Source of the DNA: Synechococcus sp. 8F6
GTDB taxonomy: Bacteria; Cyanobacteriota; Cyanobacteriia; PCC-6307; Cyanobiaceae
Reading direction: 5' to 3'
NCBI RefSeq assembly: GCF_002252665.1
Contig: NZ_NQKZ01000012.1
Coordinates: 1 to 64,000 of the forward strand
Length of the DNA stretch: 64,000 bases
The notes beneath the pieces were generated by a model. It ran no database searches. It was given only the letters and a program-made list of their open reading frames with translations, and was not told the DNA's origin. Position 1 is the first letter of the stretch. Each line of letters begins with the position of its first letter. Of the stretch, positions 28,653 through 37,251 are shown piece by piece. A program made the position numbers and the translations under genes.

Positions 28653-29977
28653 CCCTGGGCTTGTTTCCGCATCGCCAGCCCCAGTCCCAGGGCCGCCAGC
28701 GTCAGCAGGGCCGCCAGGGCGGTCCAGAGCGGTAGGCCCAGGCTCACCAGGGCAATGGGTGCGAGGGCGGTCACCAGCCCGCCACCCAGAAAGGGCTCAA
28801 ACACCAGCTGCTTGAACGAAAACGCTTCCAGCACGCCGCTGCGGCCGTAGGGATCGGCCATGCGCAGCAGCAGCAGCCCTGTGGCGGTCACGCCGGTGCC
28901 CTGGCCGAAATCCGCCAGGCCCCGCTCAAACCAGGCATCGGCAAACAGCCGCGGTGCCAGCCACCAGAACACCGCCAGGTTCCAGGTAAGCCCGAGCAGC
29001 GCCAGCACCACAAACGGCAGCCAGGCCTCCTCCAGTAGCGGCAGGTTGAGGCTGGCCATCGCGGCGGTGATCAGCAGATCCATGGCCAGGGCGCCCAGGC
29101 TGTGTTGCAGTGGCGCACTGGCCAGCTGGGGTTTGCCGGCCCGCTGCAGCAGCAGCTGCACGATCAGCCCGCCCACCATCGCCAGCGGAAACAGCGGCAA
29201 GGCCTTCAGAAGCGGCCAGCTGGCCACCAGCGCCTCCTTGAGCAGCACCCCCAGCCCCACCGCCGCGCCGATCAGGGCCAGGTTCACGGTGAGTGCATCG
29301 ATCGTGGGCGAAGGGCCAGCCGGTAGCAGCGGCCGGCGGACAGCCTCTTCCTCGAGGGCCAGGTCGGCCGAAGCCCCCGACGCGCCCGTGCTCACCAGCC
29401 AGCGCCGCCGCCGGCCGATCGCCACCAAGGTGCTGCCGAGCAGCACCGCTGCCAACACGCCCACGGTGGCCATGGCCAGCCCCAGGGCCTCGCCACTGGC
29501 CAGGCCCAGCTCGGCAAAGCTCGGCCCCATGCCGGCGGCGGTGCCATGGCCGCCCTCGAAGCCCACCTCGATCAGGCAGGCCATCAGCGGGTTGGTGCCC
29601 AGCAGCGGCCCGAGCACCAGCAGCAACGCCAAGCCCCCCACCAGGTATTGGCCGAAGCCCAGCACCATGCCGAAGGCCACCTGGCTGGCGCTGCGCTGCC
29701 ACAGCTGCCGCGGGCTGGGCAGGGCCTGGCCCAGAAACAACGTGGCAAACACCACCGTGATCAGCACGCCCGGCGTCTGGCTCCACACCGCAGTCACCCG
29801 CTCGGGAAACAGCCGCAGTGGGCTGAAGGGCCCGATCGCCAGCCCCAGCAGGCCGGCGATGAGGGCTTCCGGCAGGCCCAGCCGCTGCAGGATCCGCAGC
29901 CGCTGGCGCAGAGCCGTGGCCAGCAGCAGCAACAGGCTCAGGGCCGCGAAGGCCAGCAGCACATCAAACAATTTCAT
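28649..29977 (-). CDS. sodium/glutamate symporter family (GltS-like), copy 1
   Basis: A 442-aa inner-membrane carrier with about ten to twelve hydrophobic helices. The family signature ACLIEVGFEGGHGTAAGMG lies near residue 150, and GQGTGVTATGLLLLRMADP forms the second, C-terminal half motif. It starts at ATG 29977, overlapping the stop of the upstream paralogue (ATGA), and ends overlapping the convergent aldolase gene by 4 nt. The substrate may be glutamate or another acid. Confidence 0.88.
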   Translation of the reverse strand: MKLFDVLLAFAALSLLLLLATALRQRLRILQRLGLPEALIAGLLGLAIGPFSPLRLFPERVTAVWSQTPGVLITVVFATLFLGQALPSPRQLWQRSASQVAFGMVLGFGQYLVGGLALLLVLGPLLGTNPLMACLIEVGFEGGHGTAAGMGPSFAELGLASGEALGLAMATVGVLAAVLLGSTLVAIGRRRRWLVSTGASGASADLALEEEAVRRPLLPAGPSPTIDALTVNLALIGAAVGLGVLLKEALVASWPLLKALPLFPLAMVGGLIVQLLLQRAGKPQLASAPLQHSLGALAMDLLITAAMASLNLPLLEEAWLPFVVLALLGLTWNLAVFWWLAPRLFADAWFERGLADFGQGTGVTATGLLLLRMADPYGRSGVLEAFSFKQLVFEPFLGGGLVTALAPIALVSLGLPLWTALAALLTLAALGLGLAMRKQAQG

Positions 29978-31326
29978 GGCCGGCCCGCTCCCAATGCCAG
30001 CGCCAGGCCGCCCCAGAGCACCGTGAGCCCTAGGCACACCCCGCCCCATAGCGGCAAGCCCCAGCTGTGCAGCGCCAGGGGTGCCGCCACCGTGACCACG
30101 CCGCCGGCCAGCACCGGCTGCAGCAGCAGCTGCTTGATCGAAAAAGCAGGGATTGCTTCGCTGCGGCCATCGGGGTCGGCCATGCCCAGCAGCAGCAGGC
30201 CACTGGCCGCCACACCGGTGGCCTGGCCGAATTCGATCACCGCCCGCTCAAACCAGCCCGCCGGCAGGATCCGCGGCGCCAGCACCAGGATCACCAGCAG
30301 GTTCCAGGCCAGCCCAAAACCGCTGAGCACCAGCAGCGGCAGCCAGTTGGCCCGCAGCAGCGGCAGGTTGAGCCCGGCGGTGGCCGCCGCAATCAGCAGG
30401 TCGGTGGCCAGGGCGCCCAGGCCGTTCTGCAGGGCTGGCACGGCCAGCTCGGCCCGGTCGCTGCGTTCCAGTGCCAGGCGCACCAGCAGTGAGCCCGCCA
30501 GGGCCAGGGGATACACCGGCAACGCATCGATCACGGTGCGCAGCATGCCGCCAGCGGGCTCGGCTAGCCGCTCCAGCCCTGCCAGCAGCACCACGCCGAT
30601 GCCCACGGCGATGCCCACCAGAGCCAGGTTGGTGGCCAGCTGGCGCAGGCGCTCCGCCCAGCTGGGGCCTGCCGCCACCGCAGCCGCGGTGGGCTCGGGC
30701 AGCACACACAGCGGTGCGCCGGCCTCGGCGGCCAGCAGCCAGCCCTGCCCCTGAGCCAACACCACCAGCAGGCCGCCCACCACGGTGGAGCTGAGCAGCC
30801 CCACCGTGGCCATGGCCAGGCCTAGGTCGGTGCCGCCGGCAAAGCCCAGATCGGCGTAGATCGGCCCCATCACCGCGGCACTGCCGTGGCCGCCTTCGAA
30901 GCCCACCTCGATCAGGCAGGCCATCAGCGGATCGGCCCCCAGCCAGGGGCCCAGCACCAGCAGCACCGCCACGGCGCCCACCAAGTATTGGCCGAAGCCC
31001 AGCGTCAGGCCCAGCAGGGTCTGGGCGGCCGCCGGCTTCCACAATTTGGCCAGATCCGGCAGGGGCCGGCCCAGCATCAAGGTGCCAAACACAAAGGTGA
31101 GCAGCACCATCGGCAACCGCGCCCACAGCGTTTCCACCGGAGCCGGCAGCACCGGCCAGGGGCCATAGGGGCCCAGCAGCAGCCCCAGCACGCCGGCCAC
31201 CAGCGCTGCCGGCAGGCCGATCCGCTGCAGCCCCAGGGCCGGACCGATCGCCCGTCCCAGCGCCACCAGCCCCCCCAGCACCGCCATTGCCAGGGCCAGC
31301 AGCAGGGGGCCGTGCAGGGCGCTCAT
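29974..31326 (-). CDS. sodium/glutamate symporter family (GltS-like), copy 2
   Basis: A 450-aa paralogue of the adjacent carrier. It has the same core (CLIEVGFEGGHGSAAVMG and GQATGVAASGLLLLGMADPDGRS) and a similar helix pattern. Its ATG overlaps the stop of the S9 peptidase gene by 4 nt and its own stop overlaps the next carrier. The tandem duplication with clear divergence suggests either different substrates or a heteromer. Confidence 0.88.
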   Translation of the reverse strand: MSALHGPLLLALAMAVLGGLVALGRAIGPALGLQRIGLPAALVAGVLGLLLGPYGPWPVLPAPVETLWARLPMVLLTFVFGTLMLGRPLPDLAKLWKPAAAQTLLGLTLGFGQYLVGAVAVLLVLGPWLGADPLMACLIEVGFEGGHGSAAVMGPIYADLGFAGGTDLGLAMATVGLLSSTVVGGLLVVLAQGQGWLLAAEAGAPLCVLPEPTAAAVAAGPSWAERLRQLATNLALVGIAVGIGVVLLAGLERLAEPAGGMLRTVIDALPVYPLALAGSLLVRLALERSDRAELAVPALQNGLGALATDLLIAAATAGLNLPLLRANWLPLLVLSGFGLAWNLLVILVLAPRILPAGWFERAVIEFGQATGVAASGLLLLGMADPDGRSEAIPAFSIKQLLLQPVLAGGVVTVAAPLALHSWGLPLWGGVCLGLTVLWGGLALALGAGRP

Positions 31327-33254
31327 CGCTGGAAGTGGCGACGGAAGAACGCCTCCGTGGCCTCGAGCACCTGGATCCGCACGCTGCCGCTGCGGAAGCC
31401 GTGGCCCTCGCCGGCAAAGCGGTGCACCTCCACCGGGATGCCGTTCGCCTCCAGTGCCGCCGCCATGCGCTCGGTCTGCTCGGGCGGCACCACCTGGTCG
31501 TCGAGACCCTGGAAAAAGACCACCGGGCAGCGGATCTGATCGGCGTGGGCCAGGGGTGAGCGGGCTTCGTAGGCGGCGCGCGCTTCGGGCCAGGGGCTGA
31601 TCAGGCCATCGAGATAACGGGCTTCAAAGCGATGGCTCTCGCTCGCCAACGCGCTGGGGTCGGTGACGCCGTAGCGGCTCGCGCCGGCGCGAAAAACGTC
31701 TGTGAAGCAGAGGGCGGCCAGGGCGGTGAAGCCGCCGGCACTGCCGCCTTCGATGGCGATGCGCGCAGGGCTGGCTTGCCCCGCCGCCACCAGGGCCTGG
31801 GCGGCGGCGGCGCAATCGGCCACATCCACCACGCCCCACTGGCCATCGAGCCGCTCGCGGTAAGCCCGCCCGAAGCCGGTGGAGCCGCCGTAGTTCACAT
31901 CCACCACGCCCCAGCCGCGCGACGTCCAGAATTGAATCCCCAGGCTCAGGCCCCGCCGCGCCATGGCGGTGGGCCCGCTGTGGCCCTTCACCAGCAGGGG
32001 CGCCTCGGCGTGGGCGCCGTCGGCCGGGGGATAAAACCAGGCGTGGGTGGGCGCCCCGCCGTGGCCGGCAAACCAGAGTGGCTCGGGTTGGCTGATCGCC
32101 TCAGGCTGCAGCGGGCAGGGGGCCACCGGCGTGTGACGCCAAACGCCTGTGTCGAGTTTCAGCTCCAGCAGCCCCTCCGGACTGGTGGGGTTGCTGGCGA
32201 GTGCCACCAGCGTCCCGGCTTCGGCGCTCAGGCCGGCCAGATCGTCGAAGGGCTGGTCCAGGGGCTCCCAGGCGGCCGGCGTGCCCACCCGGTCTGGGGT
32301 CAGATGCACCCGCCCAAGCTGCCAAGCCCCCTCCTGAGCGGCCGCGGCGATCAGCTGCTGGCCGTCCCAGGCGGTGGTGCGCATGCCATACACCCACTGG
32401 GGCATGGCGAATTCGGCCTCCAGCGGTAGCAGGGGCTGCCAGGCGCCGCTGGCGGTGTCGAGTCGCTGCAGGTTCCACCAGCCCGAGGCGTCGCTGGCCA
32501 CCACCAGCTCGCTGGGACTGATCCAGAGGGGCTGAAACACCGAGATCGCTGCGGCGTCGGTGTCAGTGTCGGTGTCAGTGGCGTTGGGGCCGGAGCCGGC
32601 CACCGGCCGGGGCTCCTCCAGCGTGCCGTCGTCATTCACCGCCGCAAGCCATAGCTGGCTGCGCTGCCAGGGCATGAACGGCTGCTGCCACTCCACCCAG
32701 GCCAGCTGGCCGCCATCAGGGCTGAGAGCGGCGTAGCCGCAGAAGTCGGCCGGCTGATGCAACCGCTGCGGCTCGCCGCCGGCCAGGGGCACCGCCACCA
32801 GCTGGTCGCGGCCCTCGGCTTCCATCACGCCGAGCCAGCGCCGGCGGGGAGCATCGATCAGTCCATCGGCGAAGGCCCGTGGCCCAGGGGTGGTGAGCCG
32901 CCGCGGGGCGCCGGGCAGATTCAGGTGCCAGAGGCAGCGGTCGCTGTCGTCGACGAACACCAGATCGTTGCCCCCAACGGCATAGACACCGCCGCCGTAT
33001 TCGTGAACCCGACTGCGCAGGTTGTGGGGGCTCGGGGTGAGCTCGACCGCGACCCCGCCCGCCGCCGGCCGCAGCATCAAGGTGGTGCGGCCCTGCTCCT
33101 GGGGGCGTTGTTCCAGCCACAGCAGCCGCCCATCGCGGAGCAGCGGTTCCTTGAGGCTGGGGGTGCGTCCCTCCACCAGCGCCGCGGCTAAGGGTTCAGG
33201 GCGGCGTGTGCGGGTCACGGCAGTGCTCAACGTGGTGCTCGAGGTTGGGTTCAA
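31323..33254 (-). CDS. S9 family serine peptidase (prolyl oligopeptidase / acylaminoacyl peptidase type)
   Basis: A 643-aa two-domain peptidase. The N-terminal two thirds form a beta-propeller with repeated WD/TolB-like blades (GYAALSPDGGQLAWVEW, VFQPLWISPSELVVASDASGWWNLQRLD). The C-terminal alpha/beta-hydrolase domain has nucleophile GGSAGGF, acid DDQVVPP and histidine EGHGF. No signal peptide is seen, so it is probably cytoplasmic and trims peptides. It is the first gene of an operon with two GltS-like carriers, which could import acidic amino acids or other products. Residues TDTDTDTD come from a short tandem repeat. Confidence 0.93.
   Translation of the reverse strand: MNPTSSTTLSTAVTRTRRPEPLAAALVEGRTPSLKEPLLRDGRLLWLEQRPQEQGRTTLMLRPAAGGVAVELTPSPHNLRSRVHEYGGGVYAVGGNDLVFVDDSDRCLWHLNLPGAPRRLTTPGPRAFADGLIDAPRRRWLGVMEAEGRDQLVAVPLAGGEPQRLHQPADFCGYAALSPDGGQLAWVEWQQPFMPWQRSQLWLAAVNDDGTLEEPRPVAGSGPNATDTDTDTDAAAISVFQPLWISPSELVVASDASGWWNLQRLDTASGAWQPLLPLEAEFAMPQWVYGMRTTAWDGQQLIAAAAQEGAWQLGRVHLTPDRVGTPAAWEPLDQPFDDLAGLSAEAGTLVALASNPTSPEGLLELKLDTGVWRHTPVAPCPLQPEAISQPEPLWFAGHGGAPTHAWFYPPADGAHAEAPLLVKGHSGPTAMARRGLSLGIQFWTSRGWGVVDVNYGGSTGFGRAYRERLDGQWGVVDVADCAAAAQALVAAGQASPARIAIEGGSAGGFTALAALCFTDVFRAGASRYGVTDPSALASESHRFEARYLDGLISPWPEARAAYEARSPLAHADQIRCPVVFFQGLDDQVVPPEQTERMAAALEANGIPVEVHRFAGEGHGFRSGSVRIQVLEATEAFFRRHFQR
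32556..32579. repeat. two perfect 12-bp tandem repeats inside the S9 peptidase gene
   Basis: GTCGGTGTCAGT occurs twice back to back and encodes TDTDTDTD on the minus strand. It lies in a loop between propeller blades and may vary in number among strains. Confidence 0.8.
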
Positions 33255-33294
33255 CGGAGCTGAGCGGGGGAGCGTTTGAGGCTGTGTTTGAAAA

Positions 33295-33330
33295 GCGTTT
33301 GACAGAGCGTTTCACAGGGCGTTTCACAGG
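33295..33330. repeat. three 12-bp tandem repeats upstream of def
   Basis: GCGTTTGACAGA, GCGTTTCACAGG and GCGTTTCACAGG lie in tandem between the S9 peptidase start and def. The first unit includes TTGACA (33299-33304), a consensus -35 hexamer, but no clear -10 box follows at the right distance. Confidence 0.7.
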
Positions 33331-33415
33331 GCTTGCCGGCCAGGGCCCACCAGGCGTTCAGCCAGGGACTCCGGCCGGCCGCCTTAGGATGATGTGCAAC
33401 GTTTTAAGTATCCCG

Positions 33416-34033
33416 TTGGCCCGCAGTTCCGCCGGCAGCTTTGCCCAGATGGCTCGCTCCGCCGTGCAGGCCACCCGCAGTGTTCAGGTGCCCAAGGTGG
33501 CTCTCGATGAGCCCCCCCTCACCATCCACACCCTTGGCGATGCAGTGCTCCGCACCCCTGCTAAGCGCATCAGCAAGGTGGATGAGAGTGTGCGGGATCT
33601 GGCCCGCGACATGCTACGCAGCATGTACAGCGCCCACGGCATTGGCCTGGCCGCCCCCCAGGTGGGGGTGCACAAGCAGCTGCTTGTGATCGATCTGGAT
33701 CCCGAAAATGCCGCCACGCCGCCGATGGTGCTGATCAACCCGGAGATCGGCTCCTTCGGGGCCGCCATCGAGACCTATGAAGAGGGCTGCCTGAGCATCC
33801 CCGGGGTCTATCTCAACGTGGTGCGTCCGGCTGCCGTTGAGGTCAGCTACCGCGACGAGATGGGCCGGCCCCAACGGGTCAAGGCCGATGGCCTGTTGGC
33901 TCGCTGCATCCAGCACGAGATGGATCACCTCAATGGGGTGCTGTTCGTCGATCGGGTCACCGATGAGCTCAGCCTCAATGAGGGCCTTCAGGAGAAGGGC
34001 TTCCAGCGTGCCGACGTCCACTCCATTCGCTAA
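33416..34033 (+). CDS. def: peptide deformylase
   Basis: Removes the N-terminal formyl group from new proteins. All three metal motifs are present: GIGLAAPQVG, EGCLSIPG (Cys ligand) and QHEMDHLNG (HExxH). The start is uncertain. TTG 33416 gives 205 aa beginning ARSSAGSFAQMARS, which resembles the N-terminus of marine Synechococcus homologues; ATG 33449 (194 aa) and ATG 33389 or 33392 are alternatives. It is divergent from the S9 peptidase across about 160 nt that contain three 12-bp repeats. Confidence 0.93.
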   Translation: MARSSAGSFAQMARSAVQATRSVQVPKVALDEPPLTIHTLGDAVLRTPAKRISKVDESVRDLARDMLRSMYSAHGIGLAAPQVGVHKQLLVIDLDPENAATPPMVLINPEIGSFGAAIETYEEGCLSIPGVYLNVVRPAAVEVSYRDEMGRPQRVKADGLLARCIQHEMDHLNGVLFVDRVTDELSLNEGLQEKGFQRADVHSIR

Positions 34034-34042
34034 CCACGACCC

Positions 34043-34240
34043 ATGCCGATGAAACCGCTGGCTGGCCTGTTCCTGGCCTTGGCGTGCCTGCTGGGAATTG
34101 CTTCAACCGGGTCGGTGTTTGAGCTGGCCTATGGCGATCCCGACCTTGGGGTGTCCACCACCCGTTGGATCCTGGGCATGAGCCTGCCGGGCACCGTGGT
34201 GGCGCTGGTGCTGGCCATCCGTATCAACAAGCCGGCTTAG
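34043..34240 (+). CDS. small two-helix membrane protein
   Basis: A 65-aa protein 9 nt after def with two hydrophobic helices (LAGLFLALACLLGIA and LGMSLPGTVVALVLAIRI) joined by a polar loop (YGDPDLGVSTTRW). It is probably an integral plasma- or thylakoid-membrane protein cotranscribed with def. No family recognised. Confidence 0.6.
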   Translation: MPMKPLAGLFLALACLLGIASTGSVFELAYGDPDLGVSTTRWILGMSLPGTVVALVLAIRINKPA

Positions 34241-34294
34241 CTCTGGCCGGCCGCTTTGCATACGATTGCGTTCACCAAGTTCCCGGATGCCGTG

Positions 34295-34921
34295 ATGCGA
34301 TTGCCAGTTCTGCGCGCCCGTTCGCTCCCCTTGGCTGCCTGTGCGGCTGTGCTGAGTGCTGGCAGCGTCAGTCCGGCGATGGCCAGCGCCTTGTTTGAGG
34401 CGGTCGACCTGAGTCAGGAGCGCTTCGTGCTGGTGGCGGCGCCGATCGGGGATGGCACCCGCGCCCAGCTCAACATCTACGAACAGCTCAAGCCCACTCG
34501 CCCCTGTTTTGTGGTTGCTCCCGGGGCGCCTGCGGCCGTCGAACCCCTGTTGGCCACATTTGATTTCAGCGGGATCTGCAGCCGCTTCATCGACGCCAAT
34601 GGCTACTCGGTGCGGGTTGGGGGCGACGATCTGGCCGCCAGCTATCGGCTCACAGTGGTGCGCCAGAGCAACGACAACGTTCTTCTGGCCTTCCCTACCA
34701 AGGTCGGCGCGGGGCCAGAAATGGTGGTAGCCCGGACCCAGGGTCCAGGCACCGGTTTCCTGCAGCTGGTGTTTGAACCAGGCTGGCAGCTCAAGCGCCG
34801 GGCCTATGGCGGCCGAGCCCTTGGCCACGTGTACATCTACCGCGAAGCCTGGCCCGAGGCCCTGACTCAGCAGGCTGCTCCCTCCGCCCGCCCGGCTTCT
34901 GGTGGTGCCGCTGGCGACTGA
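34295..34921 (+). CDS. DUF3747 domain secreted protein
   Basis: Cyanobacterial DUF3747 protein, function unknown. ATG 34295 was chosen because it starts a signal peptide (MRLPVLRARSLPLAACAAVL, cleaved after SPAMA). The family core is clear: ALFEAVDLSQERFVLVAAPIGDGTRAQLNIYEQL, then LATFDFSGICSRFIDANGYSVRVGGDDL and a C-terminal VYIYREAWP. The mature protein of about 180 aa is probably periplasmic. An earlier in-frame ATG at 34256 would bury the signal. Confidence 0.85.
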   Translation: MRLPVLRARSLPLAACAAVLSAGSVSPAMASALFEAVDLSQERFVLVAAPIGDGTRAQLNIYEQLKPTRPCFVVAPGAPAAVEPLLATFDFSGICSRFIDANGYSVRVGGDDLAASYRLTVVRQSNDNVLLAFPTKVGAGPEMVVARTQGPGTGFLQLVFEPGWQLKRRAYGGRALGHVYIYREAWPEALTQQAAPSARPASGGAAGD

Positions 34922-34997
34922 GTCTGGCCTGTGCCCGAGCGGGCCCTGGGACAAGCGGTTGCTACATTAGCCAACTCTGTGAGCACTGCAGCGCTTC

Positions 34998-35168
34998 ATG
35001 ACCCAGGTCACTGTCGGCGAAAACGAAGGGATTGAATCGGCCCTCCGCCGCTTCAAGCGCCAGGTGTCCAAGGCGGGCATCTTTGCCGACCTCAAGCGTC
35101 TGCGGCACCACGAGACCCCCGTTGAGAAGTACAAGCGCAAGGCCCAGCAGCGCCGCCGCCGCCGCTGA
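34998..35168 (+). CDS. rpsU: 30S ribosomal protein bS21
   Basis: A 56-aa ribosomal small-subunit protein. The sequence [20 protein letters not shown], the [24 protein letters not shown] block and the arginine-rich C-terminus are diagnostic for bS21. It stands alone between the DUF3747 gene and the convergent comM gene. Confidence 0.95.
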   Translation: MTQVTVGENEGIESALRRFKRQVSKAGIFADLKRLRHHETPVEKYKRKAQQRRRRR

Positions 35169-35201
35169 TTGGCGCGGAGCCGGAGCAGCCCCCTCTCTCG
35201 A

Positions 35202-36776
35202 TCAATGCCCCTGGTCAAAGGAGCGGTAGGTCAGCGCTTCGGCAATGGCCTCTGCGCTGATCCGCTCTTGTTCGGCCAGGTCGCTGATTGTTTGGGCGAC
35301 CCGCAACAGCCGCGCTCCGGCGCGCGCGCTCAGCTGCCGCTGCTGAAGAGCGCCTTCCCAGAGGTTTAAGGCCTCGCTGTCGAGCTGCACCACCTGCTCC
35401 AATTGCCCTCCGGGGATGCGGCTGTTGGTGCAGCCCAAGGGGTTGCGGCTGGACATCTGCAAGCGGGCTCGTTGCACCCGTGCCCGCACGACGGCCGTTG
35501 ATTCGGCCTTGGCATCGGTCGTCTTGCCGGCTGCCGGGCCTTCAGTGCCCCCCTGGCTGCGGAAGGGGGCGGTGAGGGCTTCGCTGGATGGCCGGCGCAT
35601 CACCACCTGGAGATCAATACGATCCAGCAGCGGCCCGGATAGCCGGCCCCAGTAGCGCCGCCGCTGCCCTTCGCCGCAGGTGCAGCTGCGTTCCGGATCC
35701 CCAAACCAGCCGCAGGGGCAGGGGTTGGCGGCGGCCACCAGGGTGATCCGGCAGGGGAAGCGGGTGCGTTGGCGGGCGCGGTGGATCCACACCTCTCCGT
35801 CTTCTAAGGGCTGGCGCAGTTGGTCGAGCACTGCCCGCCGAAATTCGGCCAGCTCATCGAGAAACAGCACCCCATGGTGGGCGAGGGCCAGTTCCCCAGG
35901 CCGGGGCTGGGCGCCGCCGCCGATCAGCCCCGGGGCGGAGCAGCTGTGGTGGGGGCTTCGAAAGGGGCGGGTTTGCAGCAGGCCCTGGCTGCTGTCGAGC
36001 AGTCCTGCCACCGAGTGAATCGCCGTTAATTCCAGCGCCTCAGCTGGATTCAGTGGCGGTAGTAGGCCAGCTAGGCGCTGGGCCAGCATCGTTTTACCGC
36101 TGCCGGGGGGGCCGCAGAGCAGTAGGTGGTGTCCTCCGGCGGCGGCGATCTCCAGGGCACGGCGCCCATGGGCCTGTCCCTTGACGTCGGCGAGATCCTT
36201 GGCCGCCGGCTCGGGCGAGGCCAGCTGGGGGGTGGAGGATCCTTTGCAGGCTTGATTGGGGGCTTTGGGGTGCTGCAGCCGCCAGAGCACTTGGCCCAGA
36301 TCGCTCGCCCCCCACACCTGCAGCCCCTCCACGAGGGCGGCCTCCCAGGCATTGGCCTCTGGCACCACAAGGGCCCTGGCGCCATGCTGGCGGGCCGCGA
36401 TGGCGATGGCGAGAACACCCCGGATTGGGCGCAGCGCTCCGTCGAGGCCCAGCTCTGCAGCACTCCACACCCCATCGCAGCAGGCCTCGCCCAGCTGGCC
36501 ACTGGCCAGCAGCAGCCCCAGAGCAATCGGCAGGTCGAAGCCGGGCCCCTCTTTGCGCAGGTCGGCTGGGGCCAGGTTCACCACCACCCGCGTCAGGGGC
36601 ACCTTCAGGCCGCTGTGGCGCAGGGCGGAGCGCACCCGCTCCCGGGCCTCCTGCACCGCTGCGTCGGCCAGGCCCACCAGCTGCAGGCCCGGCAATCCCG
36701 GGGCGAGATCCACCTCCACCAGCACGGGTCTGGCGTCCAGCCCTCGCAGAGACGCGGTCTTGCACCGTGCCAACAT
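35202..36776 (-). CDS. comM: YifB/ComM family Mg-chelatase-like AAA+ ATPase
   Basis: A 524-aa AAA+ protein. In naturally transformable bacteria ComM is a hexameric helicase that promotes branch migration during recombination of foreign DNA. The N-terminal ChlI-like domain (VEVDLAPGLPGLQLVGLADAAVQEARERVRSAL) precedes an ATPase core with Walker A CGPPGSGKTM, Walker B VLFLDELAEF and the zinc-like NPCPCGWFGDPERSCTC. The C-terminal part has DRIDLQVVMRR and a helical tail. ATG 36776 has GAAGG upstream; GTG 36791 is an alternative. Confidence 0.93.
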   Translation of the reverse strand: MLARCKTASLRGLDARPVLVEVDLAPGLPGLQLVGLADAAVQEARERVRSALRHSGLKVPLTRVVVNLAPADLRKEGPGFDLPIALGLLLASGQLGEACCDGVWSAAELGLDGALRPIRGVLAIAIAARQHGARALVVPEANAWEAALVEGLQVWGASDLGQVLWRLQHPKAPNQACKGSSTPQLASPEPAAKDLADVKGQAHGRRALEIAAAGGHHLLLCGPPGSGKTMLAQRLAGLLPPLNPAEALELTAIHSVAGLLDSSQGLLQTRPFRSPHHSCSAPGLIGGGAQPRPGELALAHHGVLFLDELAEFRRAVLDQLRQPLEDGEVWIHRARQRTRFPCRITLVAAANPCPCGWFGDPERSCTCGEGQRRRYWGRLSGPLLDRIDLQVVMRRPSSEALTAPFRSQGGTEGPAAGKTTDAKAESTAVVRARVQRARLQMSSRNPLGCTNSRIPGGQLEQVVQLDSEALNLWEGALQQRQLSARAGARLLRVAQTISDLAEQERISAEAIAEALTYRSFDQGH

Positions 36777-36849
36777 CACGCCTTCGGCCACTACAGCGTT
36801 AGTGCCCGAGCTGTCTCACCCCGACCACTCCGCGACGCCCCCTGCAGCG

Positions 36850-37200
36850 ATGGCCAGCTCCGCCGATCCGGCCCCGACTGACACGATCTTTGCGCGCATC
36901 CTGCGCGGTGAGATCCCTTGTGATCAGGTGTATGCCGACGAGCACTGTCTGGCCTTTCGCGATGTGGCCCCCCAGGCCCCGGTGCATGTGCTGGTGATCC
37001 CCCGCGAGCCCATCACCCAGCTGTCTGAGGCTTCGGAGGAGCATGAGCTGTTGTTGGGCCATTTGTTGCTGGTGGCCGCGCGGGTGGCGCGCCAGGAGGG
37101 GCTGGAGTCGTTCCGCACCGTGATTAACAGTGGCGCCGAGGCGGGTCAAACCGTGTTTCACCTGCACGTTCATGTGATGGGTGGGCGTCCCCTGGCCTAG
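36850..37200 (+). CDS. HIT family protein (histidine triad nucleotide-binding)
   Basis: A 116-aa HINT-type purine nucleotide phosphoramidase or hydrolase. The signature HLHVHVMGGRPL, with the catalytic His, lies at the C-terminus, and the N-terminal TIFARILRGEIPCDQVYADEHCLAFRD is typical of HINT proteins. ATG 36850 gives the usual length. It is divergent from comM. Confidence 0.93.
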   Translation: MASSADPAPTDTIFARILRGEIPCDQVYADEHCLAFRDVAPQAPVHVLVIPREPITQLSEASEEHELLLGHLLLVAARVARQEGLESFRTVINSGAEAGQTVFHLHVHVMGGRPLA

Positions 37201-37251
37201 CCGCCGGGCTAGCTGCCGGCCCAGCCACAATGCCCTGATCTGATCCGCTCC

